A DNA stretch of 64,000 bases, taken from contig NZ_SAYT01000001.1 in NCBI RefSeq assembly GCF_004296575.1, positions 962,856 through 1,026,855 of the forward strand, in the 5' to 3' direction. A model generated the notes under the pieces. It did no database searches. It was given only the letters and a program-made list of their open reading frames with translations, and was not told where the DNA came from. Below are positions 1 through 8,146 of the stretch, piece after piece (within the stretch, counting starts at the first letter, position 1; each line of letters opens with the position of its first letter). This stretch comes from Dyella amyloliquefaciens. GTDB lineage: Bacteria > Pseudomonadota > Gammaproteobacteria > Xanthomonadales > Rhodanobacteraceae. The position numbers and the translations under genes were made by a program.

Positions 1-76
1 GGCCCCGAAGGGGCGAGCGTAGCGAGTCATCCAGCGCTTGGGTTTCTGCTTCCTGACGTGACGTTCCCGCCAGCTT

Positions 77-170
77 GCTCGCCTGCCGCGGGCTTCCGAC
101 GGCCTGCCGGCCGCCGGGTCACTTCTCTTTGCGTGGCCAAAGAGAAGTAACCAAGAGAAAGGCCACCCCG
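77..170 (+). repeat. Dispersed repeat with 11-bp inverted core, copy 1
   Basis: Shares an opening block (77-99), a central inverted repeat and a closing CACCCCG with the copy at 800-893, in the opposite orientation. The central palindrome has 11-bp arms (121-131 and 138-148) around a 6-base spacer. In the other copy the arm bases differ but remain complementary. Confidence 0.65.
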
Positions 171-363
171 ATGCCGCGCCTTCCGGGCTATCGCCCGGAA
201 GGTTCGCGGGCGGGCTCCGGGGTTTGTCGACAGGGCGTCCTGCCCTGACGACAAACTGGCCGGCGTCCTGCCGGCCACCCTTCGGGCTGTTCCTCCACCC
301 GCCCGCCGCGTCATAGGGGAGGGGAGGTCAAAAGCCAGAGCGAAGAGCCGACTCCTCTCCCCT

Positions 364-387
364 GTAGGAGCGCACCCAGTGCGCGAC
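364..387 (+). repeat. GTAG-type REP unit
   Basis: A 24-base unit with a GTAG head followed by a small palindrome (GCGCAC CCA GTGCGC). The same family occurs at 984-1007 (minus) and in head-to-head pairs at 50832-50911 and 53023-53091. GTAG-headed REPs are known from Stenotrophomonas and relatives, where they are associated with RAYT transposases. No RAYT gene is in this window. Confidence 0.7.
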
Positions 388-799
388 CGCCTTGCGCCTC
401 GGTCTCGGAGATCAAAAGCTAGAAGCAAAGGCTAGAGCCAATCTCAAAGCTGGGCCGAGGATCGTGTGCGTGCGCGACCCGCAAACAAACATCGGGCAGC
501 ACACACCAATGTTTTCCACAGCCCGTGTGGAAGCCTATGGGCGAAGCCTGTGGATAGGTGCCCTAAACGCTTGATGCCAAAGAAGGCCGTCACGCACTGC
601 TACTTCTTTGCCCATCACGATGTGCCGCGCAGCGGCACGAGCCTTTAAACCTCCCCCGTGTGGCGGTGAGGGGAGGACGATCAGGCCCCGCAGGGGTGCC
701 CGACAAGGATGTCGGGCACTTTTCGTCCGGGCAGGAGCCCGGTCGAAAAGCCCGGTCGCCCCTCACGGACTGGCTGGGCGCAGCCCAGACAGCGCCACA

Positions 800-893
800 C
801 GGGGTGCTCTTTCTTTTGGTTACTTTTCTTTGAGCAAGCAAAGAAAAGTAACCCGGGCCGCGGCAGCGGCTCGGAAGCCCGCGGCAGGCGAGC
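800..893 (-). repeat. Dispersed repeat with 15-bp inverted core, copy 2
   Basis: Reverse-oriented partner of 77-170. The core palindrome has perfect 15-bp arms (818-832 and 839-853) with a 6-base spacer. The block at 871-893 is the reverse complement of 77-99. Confidence 0.65.
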
Positions 894-983
894 CCGCCGG
901 CGACAGCGCCAGATCAAAGACGAAAGTCACTGGACTCCCGCCTTCGCGGGAGTGACGGGTAGGATGGATCGCGGCGAAGGGCG

Positions 984-1007
984 ATCGCGCACTGGGTGCG
1001 CTCCTAC
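984..1007 (-). repeat. GTAG-type REP unit
   Basis: Inverted copy of the unit at 364-387, with one base changed at its tail. It lies about 600 bp from its partner, so it is not a closed hairpin pair like the units near 50.8 and 53.0 kb. Confidence 0.65.
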
Positions 1008-1082
1008 AGGGAAACGCCAGCGTTGCAACGAGCCTCGAGGCGAGGTCGGCCCCTCACCACCTTAAAGGTGGCAATGCCCCGA

Positions 1083-1105
1083 CCCTCTCCCCGGCGGGGA
1101 GAGGG
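1083..1105 (-). terminator. Possible terminator of the M13 peptidase gene
   Basis: A 10-bp GC-rich stem (1083-1092 with 1096-1105) lies 22 bp past the M13 stop codon on the minus strand. There is no U-run, so it could equally be another dispersed repeat. A second small hairpin (CCACC TTAAA GGTGG) lies just beyond. Confidence 0.4.
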
Positions 1106-1126
1106 AGCAAAGGCGGCGTGCAACGC

Positions 1127-3190
1127 TTACCAGATCTTCACCCGCTGGTTCTCCAGCCGCCACATCGGCTGCCCCGGCTTCACGCCGAACGCCTCATAGA
1201 AATCCGGCACATTCGACAGCGGACCATTGACGCGATACTTCGCCGGCGCATGCACATCCGCCAGCAGCGAATTGCGCAGGCGTGCTTCGCGCTCCTGCGA
1301 AAGCCAGCCCAGCGCGTAGCCCAGGAAGAAGCGCTGCAGTGGCGAATAACCGGCGACCTTCTCGCCCTTCTGGTACTGCGCGGTCTTCTTGAACGCATCC
1401 AGGCCGATCATGATGCCGCCGAAGTCGGCGATGTTTTCGCCCAGGCTGGCCTGTCCGTTGATGTGCAGGCCGGGCAGTGGTTCGAACGCGTTGAATTGCT
1501 TCACCATCACCTGCGCACGCTGGGTGAAACGATCCGCGTCCTGCTTGGTCCACCAGTCTTGAAGGTTACCGTTGGCGTCGTACTGGCGGCCTTCGTCGTC
1601 AAAGCCATGGGTGATCTCATGGCCGATGGTGGAGGCGGCGACATAGCCGTACACCACGGCATCATCGATGTCTCCATCCGCGAACCCCGGGATCATGAAC
1701 TGCGCGGCGGGCAGCACGATCTCGTTGTTGGACGGGTTGTAGTACGCGTTGTAGGTCTGTGGCGTCATGTCCCATTCGGCGCGATCGACCGGCTTGCCGT
1801 ACTTGGACAGCATGTCGTCGAAGGCCCAGCGCTGCGCGCGCATCATGTTCTGCGCATACGAATCGCGGCCGATGGTCAGCTTGGAATAGTCCTTCCACTT
1901 ATCCGGGTAGCCCACCTTCCTGGTCACGGCGGCGAGCTTCTCGTGCGCCTTGGCCTTGGTCGCGGGGCTCATCCAGTCGAGCTTGTCGATGCGCTCGCCG
2001 TAGGCGGTGCGCACGGCCTCGACCATGGTGTTGTAGCGTTGTTTGCTGGCCTCGGAGAAGTAGTCCTTCACGTAGATACGGCCGAGGATCATGCCCAGCG
2101 CGCCGTTCTCGGCGCGCAACGCACGCTTCCAGCGAGGCTTCTGCTGGGCCTGGCCGGACAGGGTGCGGCCGTAGAAATCGAAATGCTCGTCGTCGAAAGC
2201 CTGGCTCAGGTAGCTGGCGTATTCGTCGGCGAGATGCACACGCAGGTAGTCCCGCAGCACTGGCACCGGCGTCTTGGCGAGCAGCGACTGCAGGCCGTCG
2301 AAGAATTCGGGCTGGCCGACGATGACGGTGGGCGCCGAGAGCTTCCACGCTGCGAGGCGGGTATCCCACACGATGGCCGGCGTGTGCTTCGTCGTCAGTT
2401 CCGACGGGGCCATCTTGTTGTAGTTCTTTTCCGGATCGCGCAGGTCGGCCAGCGGACGGGAAACCTTGGCGAGTGCCGTCTCAAACGCCATCACCTGGGT
2501 GGCGCTCTGCTTGGCAGCCGCTTCGTCGGCGCCGAGCAGGTGGAACATGCGTCCGAGATGCGCCACGTAGGCGGTGCGCGCCTTGGCCACGCCCTGCTCG
2601 CTGTTGAAGTAGTAGTCGCGCTCCGGCAGCCCCAGGCCACCTTGAGAGAGGTGCACGGCCATGGCGTCGCTCTGCTTTTCGTCCTGCGTCACGGCGAAGT
2701 CGAAGAACACGTCGACGCCCAGCGACTGCAGTGCAAACGCTGCGTCCAGTGCCGAGTTCACGTCATGCACGGTGTCGACGCGGGCGAGTTCGTCCTTCAG
2801 CGGCGTGGCGCCCAGGCGATCGGCCAGCGACTGGTCCATGGCGGTGGTCCAGAAATCGCCGATCTTCTGCTCGTCACTGCCGGCGGCCGCCTGCTTTTGC
2901 GCGGCGGCGTCTTCGCTGATCTTGCGCAGCTTGGCGTACAGCTCGTCCTGCACCACCTGGCCGATGCCCCATTGCGATTCCTCGGCGGGAATCGGATGGG
3001 CCTTCAGCCATGCGCCGTTCGCAAATTCGAAGAAGTCATCGCCCGGGTTGACCGAGGTGTCGATATTGCCTGCGACCACGTCGGGTTTCGGGGCGATGGT
3101 CGGACTGGCGGCGTAGGCGCTGCCCACGGCGGCGGCCGTCAGGGCAAGGGCGAGCAGACGGCGGCGCAGGGAAGAGGAGTTCGCATGCAT
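1127..3190 (-). CDS. M13 (neprilysin-type) zinc metallopeptidase, exported
   Basis: Zinc endopeptidase of 687 residues, the usual length for bacterial M13 enzymes, which trim short peptides in the periplasm or outside the cell. A signal peptide fills roughly the first 26 residues and ends near AYAA. The zinc site HEITH is near residue 523, the second motif ENIAD (third zinc ligand and helper Asp) is near 586, and the substrate-binding NAYYN is near 480. The C-terminus VKIW is typical. The start ATG at 3190 is chosen because an AAGGA site precedes it and the signal peptide begins there; the frame stays open upstream without good sequence. It is transcribed alone, away from yggT. Confidence 0.93.
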   Translation of the reverse strand: MHANSSSLRRRLLALALTAAAVGSAYAASPTIAPKPDVVAGNIDTSVNPGDDFFEFANGAWLKAHPIPAEESQWGIGQVVQDELYAKLRKISEDAAAQKQAAAGSDEQKIGDFWTTAMDQSLADRLGATPLKDELARVDTVHDVNSALDAAFALQSLGVDVFFDFAVTQDEKQSDAMAVHLSQGGLGLPERDYYFNSEQGVAKARTAYVAHLGRMFHLLGADEAAAKQSATQVMAFETALAKVSRPLADLRDPEKNYNKMAPSELTTKHTPAIVWDTRLAAWKLSAPTVIVGQPEFFDGLQSLLAKTPVPVLRDYLRVHLADEYASYLSQAFDDEHFDFYGRTLSGQAQQKPRWKRALRAENGALGMILGRIYVKDYFSEASKQRYNTMVEAVRTAYGERIDKLDWMSPATKAKAHEKLAAVTRKVGYPDKWKDYSKLTIGRDSYAQNMMRAQRWAFDDMLSKYGKPVDRAEWDMTPQTYNAYYNPSNNEIVLPAAQFMIPGFADGDIDDAVVYGYVAASTIGHEITHGFDDEGRQYDANGNLQDWWTKQDADRFTQRAQVMVKQFNAFEPLPGLHINGQASLGENIADFGGIMIGLDAFKKTAQYQKGEKVAGYSPLQRFFLGYALGWLSQEREARLRNSLLADVHAPAKYRVNGPLSNVPDFYEAFGVKPGQPMWRLENQRVKIW

Positions 3191-3221
3191 GCGACGAGCA
3201 TTCCTTGAGAACGAGAGGGAG

Positions 3222-3248
3222 ATGGCCGCGCCCGAACGGCGCGGCCAT
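3222..3248 (-). terminator. Hairpin downstream of yggT
   Basis: An 11-bp stem (3222-3232 with 3238-3248) and a 5-base loop lie just after the yggT stop and before the M13 start. There is no U-run, so the activity is uncertain. Confidence 0.45.
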
Positions 3249-3252
3249 GGAT

Positions 3253-3828
3253 TTACATGCCCAGTGCCAGGCGGGCACCGAGGTCGGTAAGCGGCGAGAC
3301 CAGCAGCAGGCGGGCGAGGATCAGCACGATCATCACGGCCCACGGACCGAAGTCGAGGCCGCCGGCCACCAGCTTGCCGCGCAGCGGGCGCAGCAGCGGG
3401 CTGACCAGGGTCCCGGCGAGACGGTAGACGGGGTGGTAGCCCTCGACCTGGAACAGGCTCATCAGCGACCACACGAAGATCAGCACCACGTAGAACATGG
3501 CGATGAAGTCCAGTGTGTCGGCAATCGACAGCACGAAGAGGCCGAGCACGTGCGGGAACATGCCGAGCAGGGAGAACAGCACCACGCGCTTGATCAGCAT
3601 CAGCAGGAAGATCAGCAGTAACGCCGACACGTTGATGCGCCGCCAATTCGGCAGCACGCGGCGAAGCGGGGCAAGCACCGGATTGGTGGTGCGGTAAATG
3701 AACTGGCTCAGCGGGTTATGGAAGTCGGCGCGGCTGGCTTCGGCGGCCAGTCGCAGCATGAACAGCGCCGCGGCAGCGCCGAAGGCGAGTTCGAGCAGGA
3801 AGGAAAGAGCGTTGACGAGGTAGCTCAC
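3253..3828 (-). CDS. yggT: YggT family membrane protein
   Basis: Integral membrane protein of 191 residues with the two-repeat YggT layout: hydrophobic segments near residues 8-25 and 67-100 in the first half, and a matching pair in the second half. The motif NPVLAPLRRVLP (about residues 49-60) is characteristic of the family. The function is not settled; YggT proteins are linked to osmotic stress or to cell-envelope and division processes. The GTG start overlaps the proC stop by four bases (GTGA), so it is probably translated by coupling to proC. A hairpin follows the gene. Confidence 0.88.
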   Translation of the reverse strand: MSYLVNALSFLLELAFGAAAALFMLRLAAEASRADFHNPLSQFIYRTTNPVLAPLRRVLPNWRRINVSALLLIFLLMLIKRVVLFSLLGMFPHVLGLFVLSIADTLDFIAMFYVVLIFVWSLMSLFQVEGYHPVYRLAGTLVSPLLRPLRGKLVAGGLDFGPWAVMIVLILARLLLVSPLTDLGARLALGM

Positions 3829-4649
3829 GGCGTGTCGTCCAGGGCAGCGGCCATCTCACCGCCACGGCGCGTGGCAGCAGCCACGGCACGGGCAACGACC
3901 TGGCTGAAGTGGTCGGCGGCGAAACTTTCCAGGGCGGCCTGGGTGGTGCCGTTCGGCGAGGTGACGCGCTTGCGCAGCACGCTGGGGTCTTCGCCGCTCT
4001 CGGTCAGCATGCGGCCGGCCCCCAGGCAAGCCTGTGCGGCCAGCGCACGTGCGGTGTCACGCGGCATGCCCTGCGAGAACGCCGCATCTTCCAGGGCTTC
4101 CACCATGGCGAAGAAATACGCCGGGCTGGAACCCGAGATGGCGGTCACCGTGTCCAGCTGCGATTCCTCGTCGAGCCAGCGGGTCAGGCCGACGGCGTCG
4201 AGGATGTGTTGGGCCAGTGCGCGCTGTTCGGCGCTCACGCGGCGGTTGGCAAACAGGCCGGTGGCGCCCGCGCCGATCAATGCCGGCGTGTTGGGCATGC
4301 AGCGCACGATGGGCAGGGCATGGCCGAACCAGCGTTCCAGCTGGTCGATGCGCACGCCGGCGGCAATGGAGATCAGCAGTGGCCGCTGGCGGGCCAGCAC
4401 ATCCTTCAGCTCGCCATGGACGGCCGGCATGATCTGCGGCTTCACGGCCAGGATCAGTACGTCGGCTTCGGCTGCCGCCTGGCGATTGTCGGCATAGCAG
4501 GCCACGCCGAACTCGCGGCCCAGCTCCTGGCGCGCCTCGGCCCGCGGTTCCGCCACGCTGATGGAAGAGGCGGCGACGCCGGTCTTCAGCAGGCCGCCGA
4601 TGAGGCTGCGCGCCATATTGCCGCCGCCGATGAATGCGATACGTGTCAT
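3825..4649 (-). CDS. proC: Pyrroline-5-carboxylate reductase
   Basis: Makes L-proline from 1-pyrroline-5-carboxylate with NAD(P)H, the last step of proline synthesis, in the cytoplasm. It has 274 residues against about 269 in E. coli. The N-terminal dinucleotide motif GGGNMARS is at residues 8-15. Conserved MPNTPALIGAGATG (near 113-126) and the C-terminal dimerisation segment with SPNGTTQAALE (about 230-240) are present. It is the first gene of a two-gene proC-yggT unit. The yggS (PLP-homeostasis) gene that often precedes proC is not here; pilT runs divergently instead. Confidence 0.96.
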   Translation of the reverse strand: MTRIAFIGGGNMARSLIGGLLKTGVAASSISVAEPRAEARQELGREFGVACYADNRQAAAEADVLILAVKPQIMPAVHGELKDVLARQRPLLISIAAGVRIDQLERWFGHALPIVRCMPNTPALIGAGATGLFANRRVSAEQRALAQHILDAVGLTRWLDEESQLDTVTAISGSSPAYFFAMVEALEDAAFSQGMPRDTARALAAQACLGAGRMLTESGEDPSVLRKRVTSPNGTTQAALESFAADHFSQVVARAVAAATRRGGEMAAALDDTP

Positions 4650-4962
4650 GCGGGTTCCTCGCCAGTACGGCCTTTACCTTACCGGAGGCGGGGGGCGGCC
4701 GTCCCATGGGAAACGTCCCGGCCTTATCCGGACTGGCGGGGACTTTCGCTAACCTGGTCCGCACTTTGGGCGATAGACCTAAGGAAAGACTGGTGGCACG
4801 GGCCTTGGCCCGAGTAGTATCGGCCCGCTTGCATGGGGAACCGGGACAAGGCCATTCGCACGGCGTCGGCGCGCTCGCGCTGCGGCGCCCTGCCGCTAGC
4901 TAAAACCCGACCCCCATGACCGTCGCATGACATCCAGTCGATTGGGTTGAGGGGAACACCAG
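4650..4962. promoter_or_regulatory. Divergent promoter region between proC and pilT
   Basis: 313 bp with no gene, lying between divergent start codons, so it must hold promoters for both units. No convincing sigma-70 box was identified. A sigma-54-like string at 4794-4109+700 region (TGGCAC then TTGGC, 4794-4109 not implied; actual span 4794-4809) misses the essential GC of the -12 element. A GAGGGGA ribosome site for pilT lies at the right edge. Confidence 0.4.
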
Positions 4963-6000
4963 ATGGATATCGCCGAACTGCTTGCCTTCTCGGTGAAGAA
5001 CAAGGCCTCGGACTTGCACCTGTCCGCCGGCCTGCCGCCGATGATCCGTGTGGACGGCGACGTGCGCCGCATCAACATCCCGGCGCTCGAGCACAAGCAA
5101 GTGCACTCGCTGATCTACGACATCATGTCGGACAAGCAGCGCCGCGACTACGAAGAATTCCTCGAGGTCGACTTCTCCTTCGAGATTCCCGGCCTGGCCC
5201 GCTTCCGCGTCAACGCGTTCAACCAGAACCGCGGCGCGGGTGCGGTGTTCCGTACCATTCCTTCCGAAGTGCTCACGCTGGAAGACTTGGCGGCGCCGGC
5301 AGTGTTCCGCGACCTGATCGAGCAGCCGCAGGGCCTGATCCTGGTGACCGGCCCGACGGGTTCGGGCAAGTCCACCACGCTGGCGGCGATGGTCGACCAC
5401 ATCAACAAGAACGAATACGGCCACATCCTCACCATCGAGGACCCGATCGAATTCGTGCATACCTCGCAGAAGTGCCTGATCAACCAGCGCGAAGTGCATC
5501 GCGACACCCATGGCTTCAACGAGGCGCTGCGCTCAGCCCTCCGCGAAGACCCGGACTTCGTGCTGGTGGGCGAGTTGCGCGACCTGGAAACCATCCGCCT
5601 GGCGCTGACCGCCGCGGAAACCGGTCACCTGGTGTTCGGCACCCTGCATACCAGCTCGGCCGCCAAGACCATCGACCGCATCATCGACGTGTTCCCGGCC
5701 GGCGAAAAGCCGATGGTGCGCTCGATGCTGTCCGAATCGCTGCGCGCGGTGATCTCGCAGTCGCTGCTGAAGAAGGTCGGCGGCGGACGCATCGCGGCGC
5801 ACGAGATCATGGTTGGCATTCCCGCCATCCGTAACCTGATCCGCGAGGACAAGGTGGCGCAGATGTATTCGTCCATCCAGACCGGCCAGCAGTACGGCAT
5901 GCAGACGCTGGACCAGAACCTGCAGGACCTCGTGAAGCGCGGCCTGGTCACTCGCCAGCAGGCGATGGGCTATGCGCGCAACAAGGACATCTTCAAGTAA
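4963..6000 (+). CDS. pilT: Type IV pilus retraction ATPase PilT
   Basis: Hexameric ATPase that depolymerises PilA and retracts the pilus, powering twitching motility and DNA uptake. It has 345 residues, the usual length. The N-terminal PAS-like part starts with MDIAELLAFSVKNKASDLHL. Walker A GPTGSGKST lies at about 130-138. Asp- and His-box regions follow, with GELRDLETIRLALTAAETGH around 204-223. The PilT signature AIRNLIRE is at about 288-295. The ATG at 4963 follows a strong GAGGGGA site. Its paralogue pilU lies 39 bp downstream, forming the conserved pilTU operon. Confidence 0.97.
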   Translation: MDIAELLAFSVKNKASDLHLSAGLPPMIRVDGDVRRINIPALEHKQVHSLIYDIMSDKQRRDYEEFLEVDFSFEIPGLARFRVNAFNQNRGAGAVFRTIPSEVLTLEDLAAPAVFRDLIEQPQGLILVTGPTGSGKSTTLAAMVDHINKNEYGHILTIEDPIEFVHTSQKCLINQREVHRDTHGFNEALRSALREDPDFVLVGELRDLETIRLALTAAETGHLVFGTLHTSSAAKTIDRIIDVFPAGEKPMVRSMLSESLRAVISQSLLKKVGGGRIAAHEIMVGIPAIRNLIREDKVAQMYSSIQTGQQYGMQTLDQNLQDLVKRGLVTRQQAMGYARNKDIFK

Positions 6001-6039
6001 GCAGTTGGTTGTTGACGTTGAACCCCGGAGGTCCGTGCC

Positions 6040-7209
6040 ATGAGTGATTTCGACTTCACCTCGTTCCTGAAGCTGATGGTGCACAAGAAGGCATCGGACC
6101 TTTTCATTACGGCCGGCGTGCCGCCGTCAATGAAGGTGCAGGGCCGCGTCGTGCCGATCACGCAGAGTCCGCTGTCCGCGCAGCAGTCGCGCGACATGGT
6201 GCTCAACGTGATGACGCCATCGCAGCGCGAAGAGTTCGAAAAGACCCACGAGTGCCAGTTCGCCATCTCGGCGCAGGGCGTGGGCCGCTTCCGCGTGTCG
6301 TGCTTCTACCAGCGCAACTGCGTGGGCATGGTGCTGCGTCGCATCGAGTCGAAGATCCCGACCATCGAAGAGCTCACGTTGCCGCCGGTGATCAAGCAGC
6401 TGGCGATGACCAAGCGCGGCATCATCATCTTCGTGGGCGGCACCGGTACCGGTAAGTCGACCTCGCTGGCCTCGATGATCGGCTATCGCAACGCCAACTC
6501 GACCGGCCACATCATCACCATCGAGGACCCGATCGAATACGTGCACAAGCACGAGGGCTGCATCATCACGCAGCGCGAGCTGGGCATCGATACCGACAGC
6601 TGGGACAACGCGCTGAAGAACACGCTGCGCCAGGCGCCCGACGTCATCATGATCGGCGAAGTGCGTACCCGCGAGACGATGGAACACGCCATCAACTTCT
6701 CCGAAACCGGTCACCTGTGCCTGTGCACGCTGCATGCGAACAACGCCAACCAGGCGATGGACCGCATCCTGCACTTCTTCCCGGAAGACCGCCGCTCGCA
6801 GCTGTTCATGGACCTGTCGCTCAACCTCAAGGGCATCGTGGCGCAGCAGCTGATCCCGACCCCCGACGGCAAGGCGCGTCGCGTGGCGGTGGAAGTGCTG
6901 CTGGGTACGCCGCTGGTGCAGGACTACATCCGCCAGGGCGAGATCCACAAGCTCAAGGAAGTGATGAAGGAGTCCACCAACCTCGGCATGAAGACCTTCG
7001 ACCAGAGCCTGGTCGAGCTCTACCACGCCGGCGAGATCTCCTACGAGGACGCACTGCGGCACGCGGACAGCTCCAACGAAGTGCGCCTGCGCATCAAGCT
7101 GGCCCAGGGCGGCGACGCGCATACGTTGTCGCAGGGCCTGGATGGCGTGGAGCTGGAAGAGACGCGCGATTCGCAGAACTTCGGCGGCGGCAACCTGCTG
7201 CGACGCTGA
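6040..7209 (+). CDS. pilU: Type IV pilus accessory retraction ATPase PilU
   Basis: PilT-dependent accessory retraction ATPase of 389 residues, of typical length and with the longer C-terminal tail that separates PilU from PilT. Walker A GGTGTGKSTS is near 133-142, and GEVRTRETMEHAINFSETGH near 207-226. It lacks the PilT AIRNLIRE string, having LGTPLVQDYIRQGE in that place. The start has a GGAGG site. Last gene of the pilTU pair; a bidirectional terminator follows. Confidence 0.95.
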   Translation: MSDFDFTSFLKLMVHKKASDLFITAGVPPSMKVQGRVVPITQSPLSAQQSRDMVLNVMTPSQREEFEKTHECQFAISAQGVGRFRVSCFYQRNCVGMVLRRIESKIPTIEELTLPPVIKQLAMTKRGIIIFVGGTGTGKSTSLASMIGYRNANSTGHIITIEDPIEYVHKHEGCIITQRELGIDTDSWDNALKNTLRQAPDVIMIGEVRTRETMEHAINFSETGHLCLCTLHANNANQAMDRILHFFPEDRRSQLFMDLSLNLKGIVAQQLIPTPDGKARRVAVEVLLGTPLVQDYIRQGEIHKLKEVMKESTNLGMKTFDQSLVELYHAGEISYEDALRHADSSNEVRLRIKLAQGGDAHTLSQGLDGVELEETRDSQNFGGGNLLRR

Positions 7210-7227
7210 TCAATCTGTTGGACGGAC

Positions 7228-7258
7228 AAAAAAGAAGGAGCCCAAGGGGCTCCTTCTT
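7228..7258. terminator. Bidirectional terminator between pilU and the BON gene
   Basis: A 12-bp stem (7232-7243 with 7247-7258) with a 3-base loop lies between convergent genes. The run of A at 7228-7233 gives a good U-tract for minus-strand transcripts. The plus side has only a short T-rich tail. Confidence 0.8.
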
Positions 7259-7292
7259 CGTTTCAGCACCGCCCTATGCAGCGTGCGAGCGA

Positions 7293-7733
7293 TTAATGAG
7301 CGGAATCGCTGACCATCAGGCCACTGGTATCTACGACTTTCACGCCCTTCACCTGCTTGGCGACATGTTCGACCTTGGCTTTCTCACCGGCGCTGGCGGT
7401 TGTGCCCGTCAGCGTCACGGTGCCGTCCTTGGTGTCGACGGAAATGTCGGTGCTCTTGATGCCCTTGGTGGTCGCCAGCTCGGATTTGATCTTGGTGGTG
7501 ATCCAGGCATCGTTGGTCTTGCCGGGTACGGTCTCGTTGCTCGACTTGTCCTGCATGGTCGCTGAGTCCTGGGCCTGCCGCATGGAGGCCGCGTCCTGTT
7601 GGCGTTGTGCAGCGTCCTGCGATGCCTGTGGCGTAGTGGCCTGAGCGGCAACCTGTGCAAACGGCACGGTCGCGAAGGCTACCGCGAAGCCGGCGGCGAT
7701 CAGCGTCTTGCGAAACAGGTTGTTGGTACGCAT
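7293..7733 (-). CDS. BON-domain periplasmic protein (OsmY-like)
   Basis: Secreted protein of 146 residues. An N-terminal signal peptide (about residues 1-30, ending AQVAAQA) is followed by a Gln/Ala-rich linker and one BON domain (about residues 70-142). The domain contains DAWITTKIKSEL, ISVDTKDGTVTLTG and a final valine-rich strand. BON domains bind phospholipid membranes; OsmY-type proteins protect the envelope under osmotic or other stress. The start at 7733 has an AGGAG site, while the upstream in-frame ATG has none. A single-gene unit with its own terminator. Confidence 0.88.
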   Translation of the reverse strand: MRTNNLFRKTLIAAGFAVAFATVPFAQVAAQATTPQASQDAAQRQQDAASMRQAQDSATMQDKSSNETVPGKTNDAWITTKIKSELATTKGIKSTDISVDTKDGTVTLTGTTASAGEKAKVEHVAKQVKGVKVVDTSGLMVSDSAH

Positions 7734-8146
7734 GGGGAATCTCCTGTGTGGGGAAGCACGGTCCAAATGGCAGGCCTCTGCCGTTGTCCGCGGCATCAGC
7801 GGGTTCCATACCAACAGCCCTTGCGTGAATCGCACATGGCTGTCGGGTCTCGTGATTCAGCGCGCCATTACGGTTGCGAACGCCGTGTCACGACGATGTC
7901 CCCAAAATGTTCGAGTCGCTAAGAACGTGCTAAGCGTGATGAGCATCAGAGCGCTCGTTTGCTCACATCGACTTTGCATTCGCGCTCCGGCTTGGCGGCT
8001 GCGCTTGCATGCGGCGTACACGTACAGCGATGACTGTCGCGATGCTCGCCGTTGTCGCAGCGACGACCGGATGATGGATGTTCCGCAAAAGAAACGGGGC
8101 GCCCAAAGGCGCCCCGTTCTCTACGGTTTTGCGTTGTTGCTACCGC
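7734..8146. other. 413-bp intergenic region upstream of the BON gene
   Basis: Lies between two minus-strand genes. It must contain the BON promoter, but no clear -35/-10 pair was identified. The right edge holds the terminator of the 8147-9910 gene. No repeat or credible small gene was seen. Confidence 0.5.
8093..8118 (-). terminator. Terminator of the lipoprotein gene
   Basis: An 11-bp GC-rich stem (8093-8103 with 8108-8118) with a CAAA loop lies 28 bp past the stop codon. A short A-run at 8087-8090 gives a modest U-tract on the minus strand. Confidence 0.7.

Larger units (their letters stand above)
1..1126. other. Gene-free repeat mosaic
   Basis: No credible gene lies here. Reading frames are short, lack ribosome sites and run through inverted repeats. 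The stretch holds two inverted copies of a 94-bp element (77-170 and 800-893), two GTAG-type REP units in opposite orientation (364-387 and 984-1007) and many small GC-rich hairpins, for example 179-202, 696-719 and 936-953. A terminator-like hairpin (1083-1105) sits next to the M13 peptidase stop codon. Dispersed hairpin mosaics of this kind are usual between genes in Xanthomonadales chromosomes. Confidence 0.75.

Noticed and set aside
27-428. Short frames in the first 1.1 kb
   Set aside because: Arg/Gly-rich translations run through REP and hairpin repeats, and no start signals were found.
4794-4809. Sigma-54-like promoter upstream of pilT (TGGCAC, then TTGGC)
   Set aside because: The -12 element has GG where the invariant GC is required, and pilT is not known to depend on sigma-54. 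It was kept only as a note in the intergenic entry; the only valid span for this string is 4794-4809.
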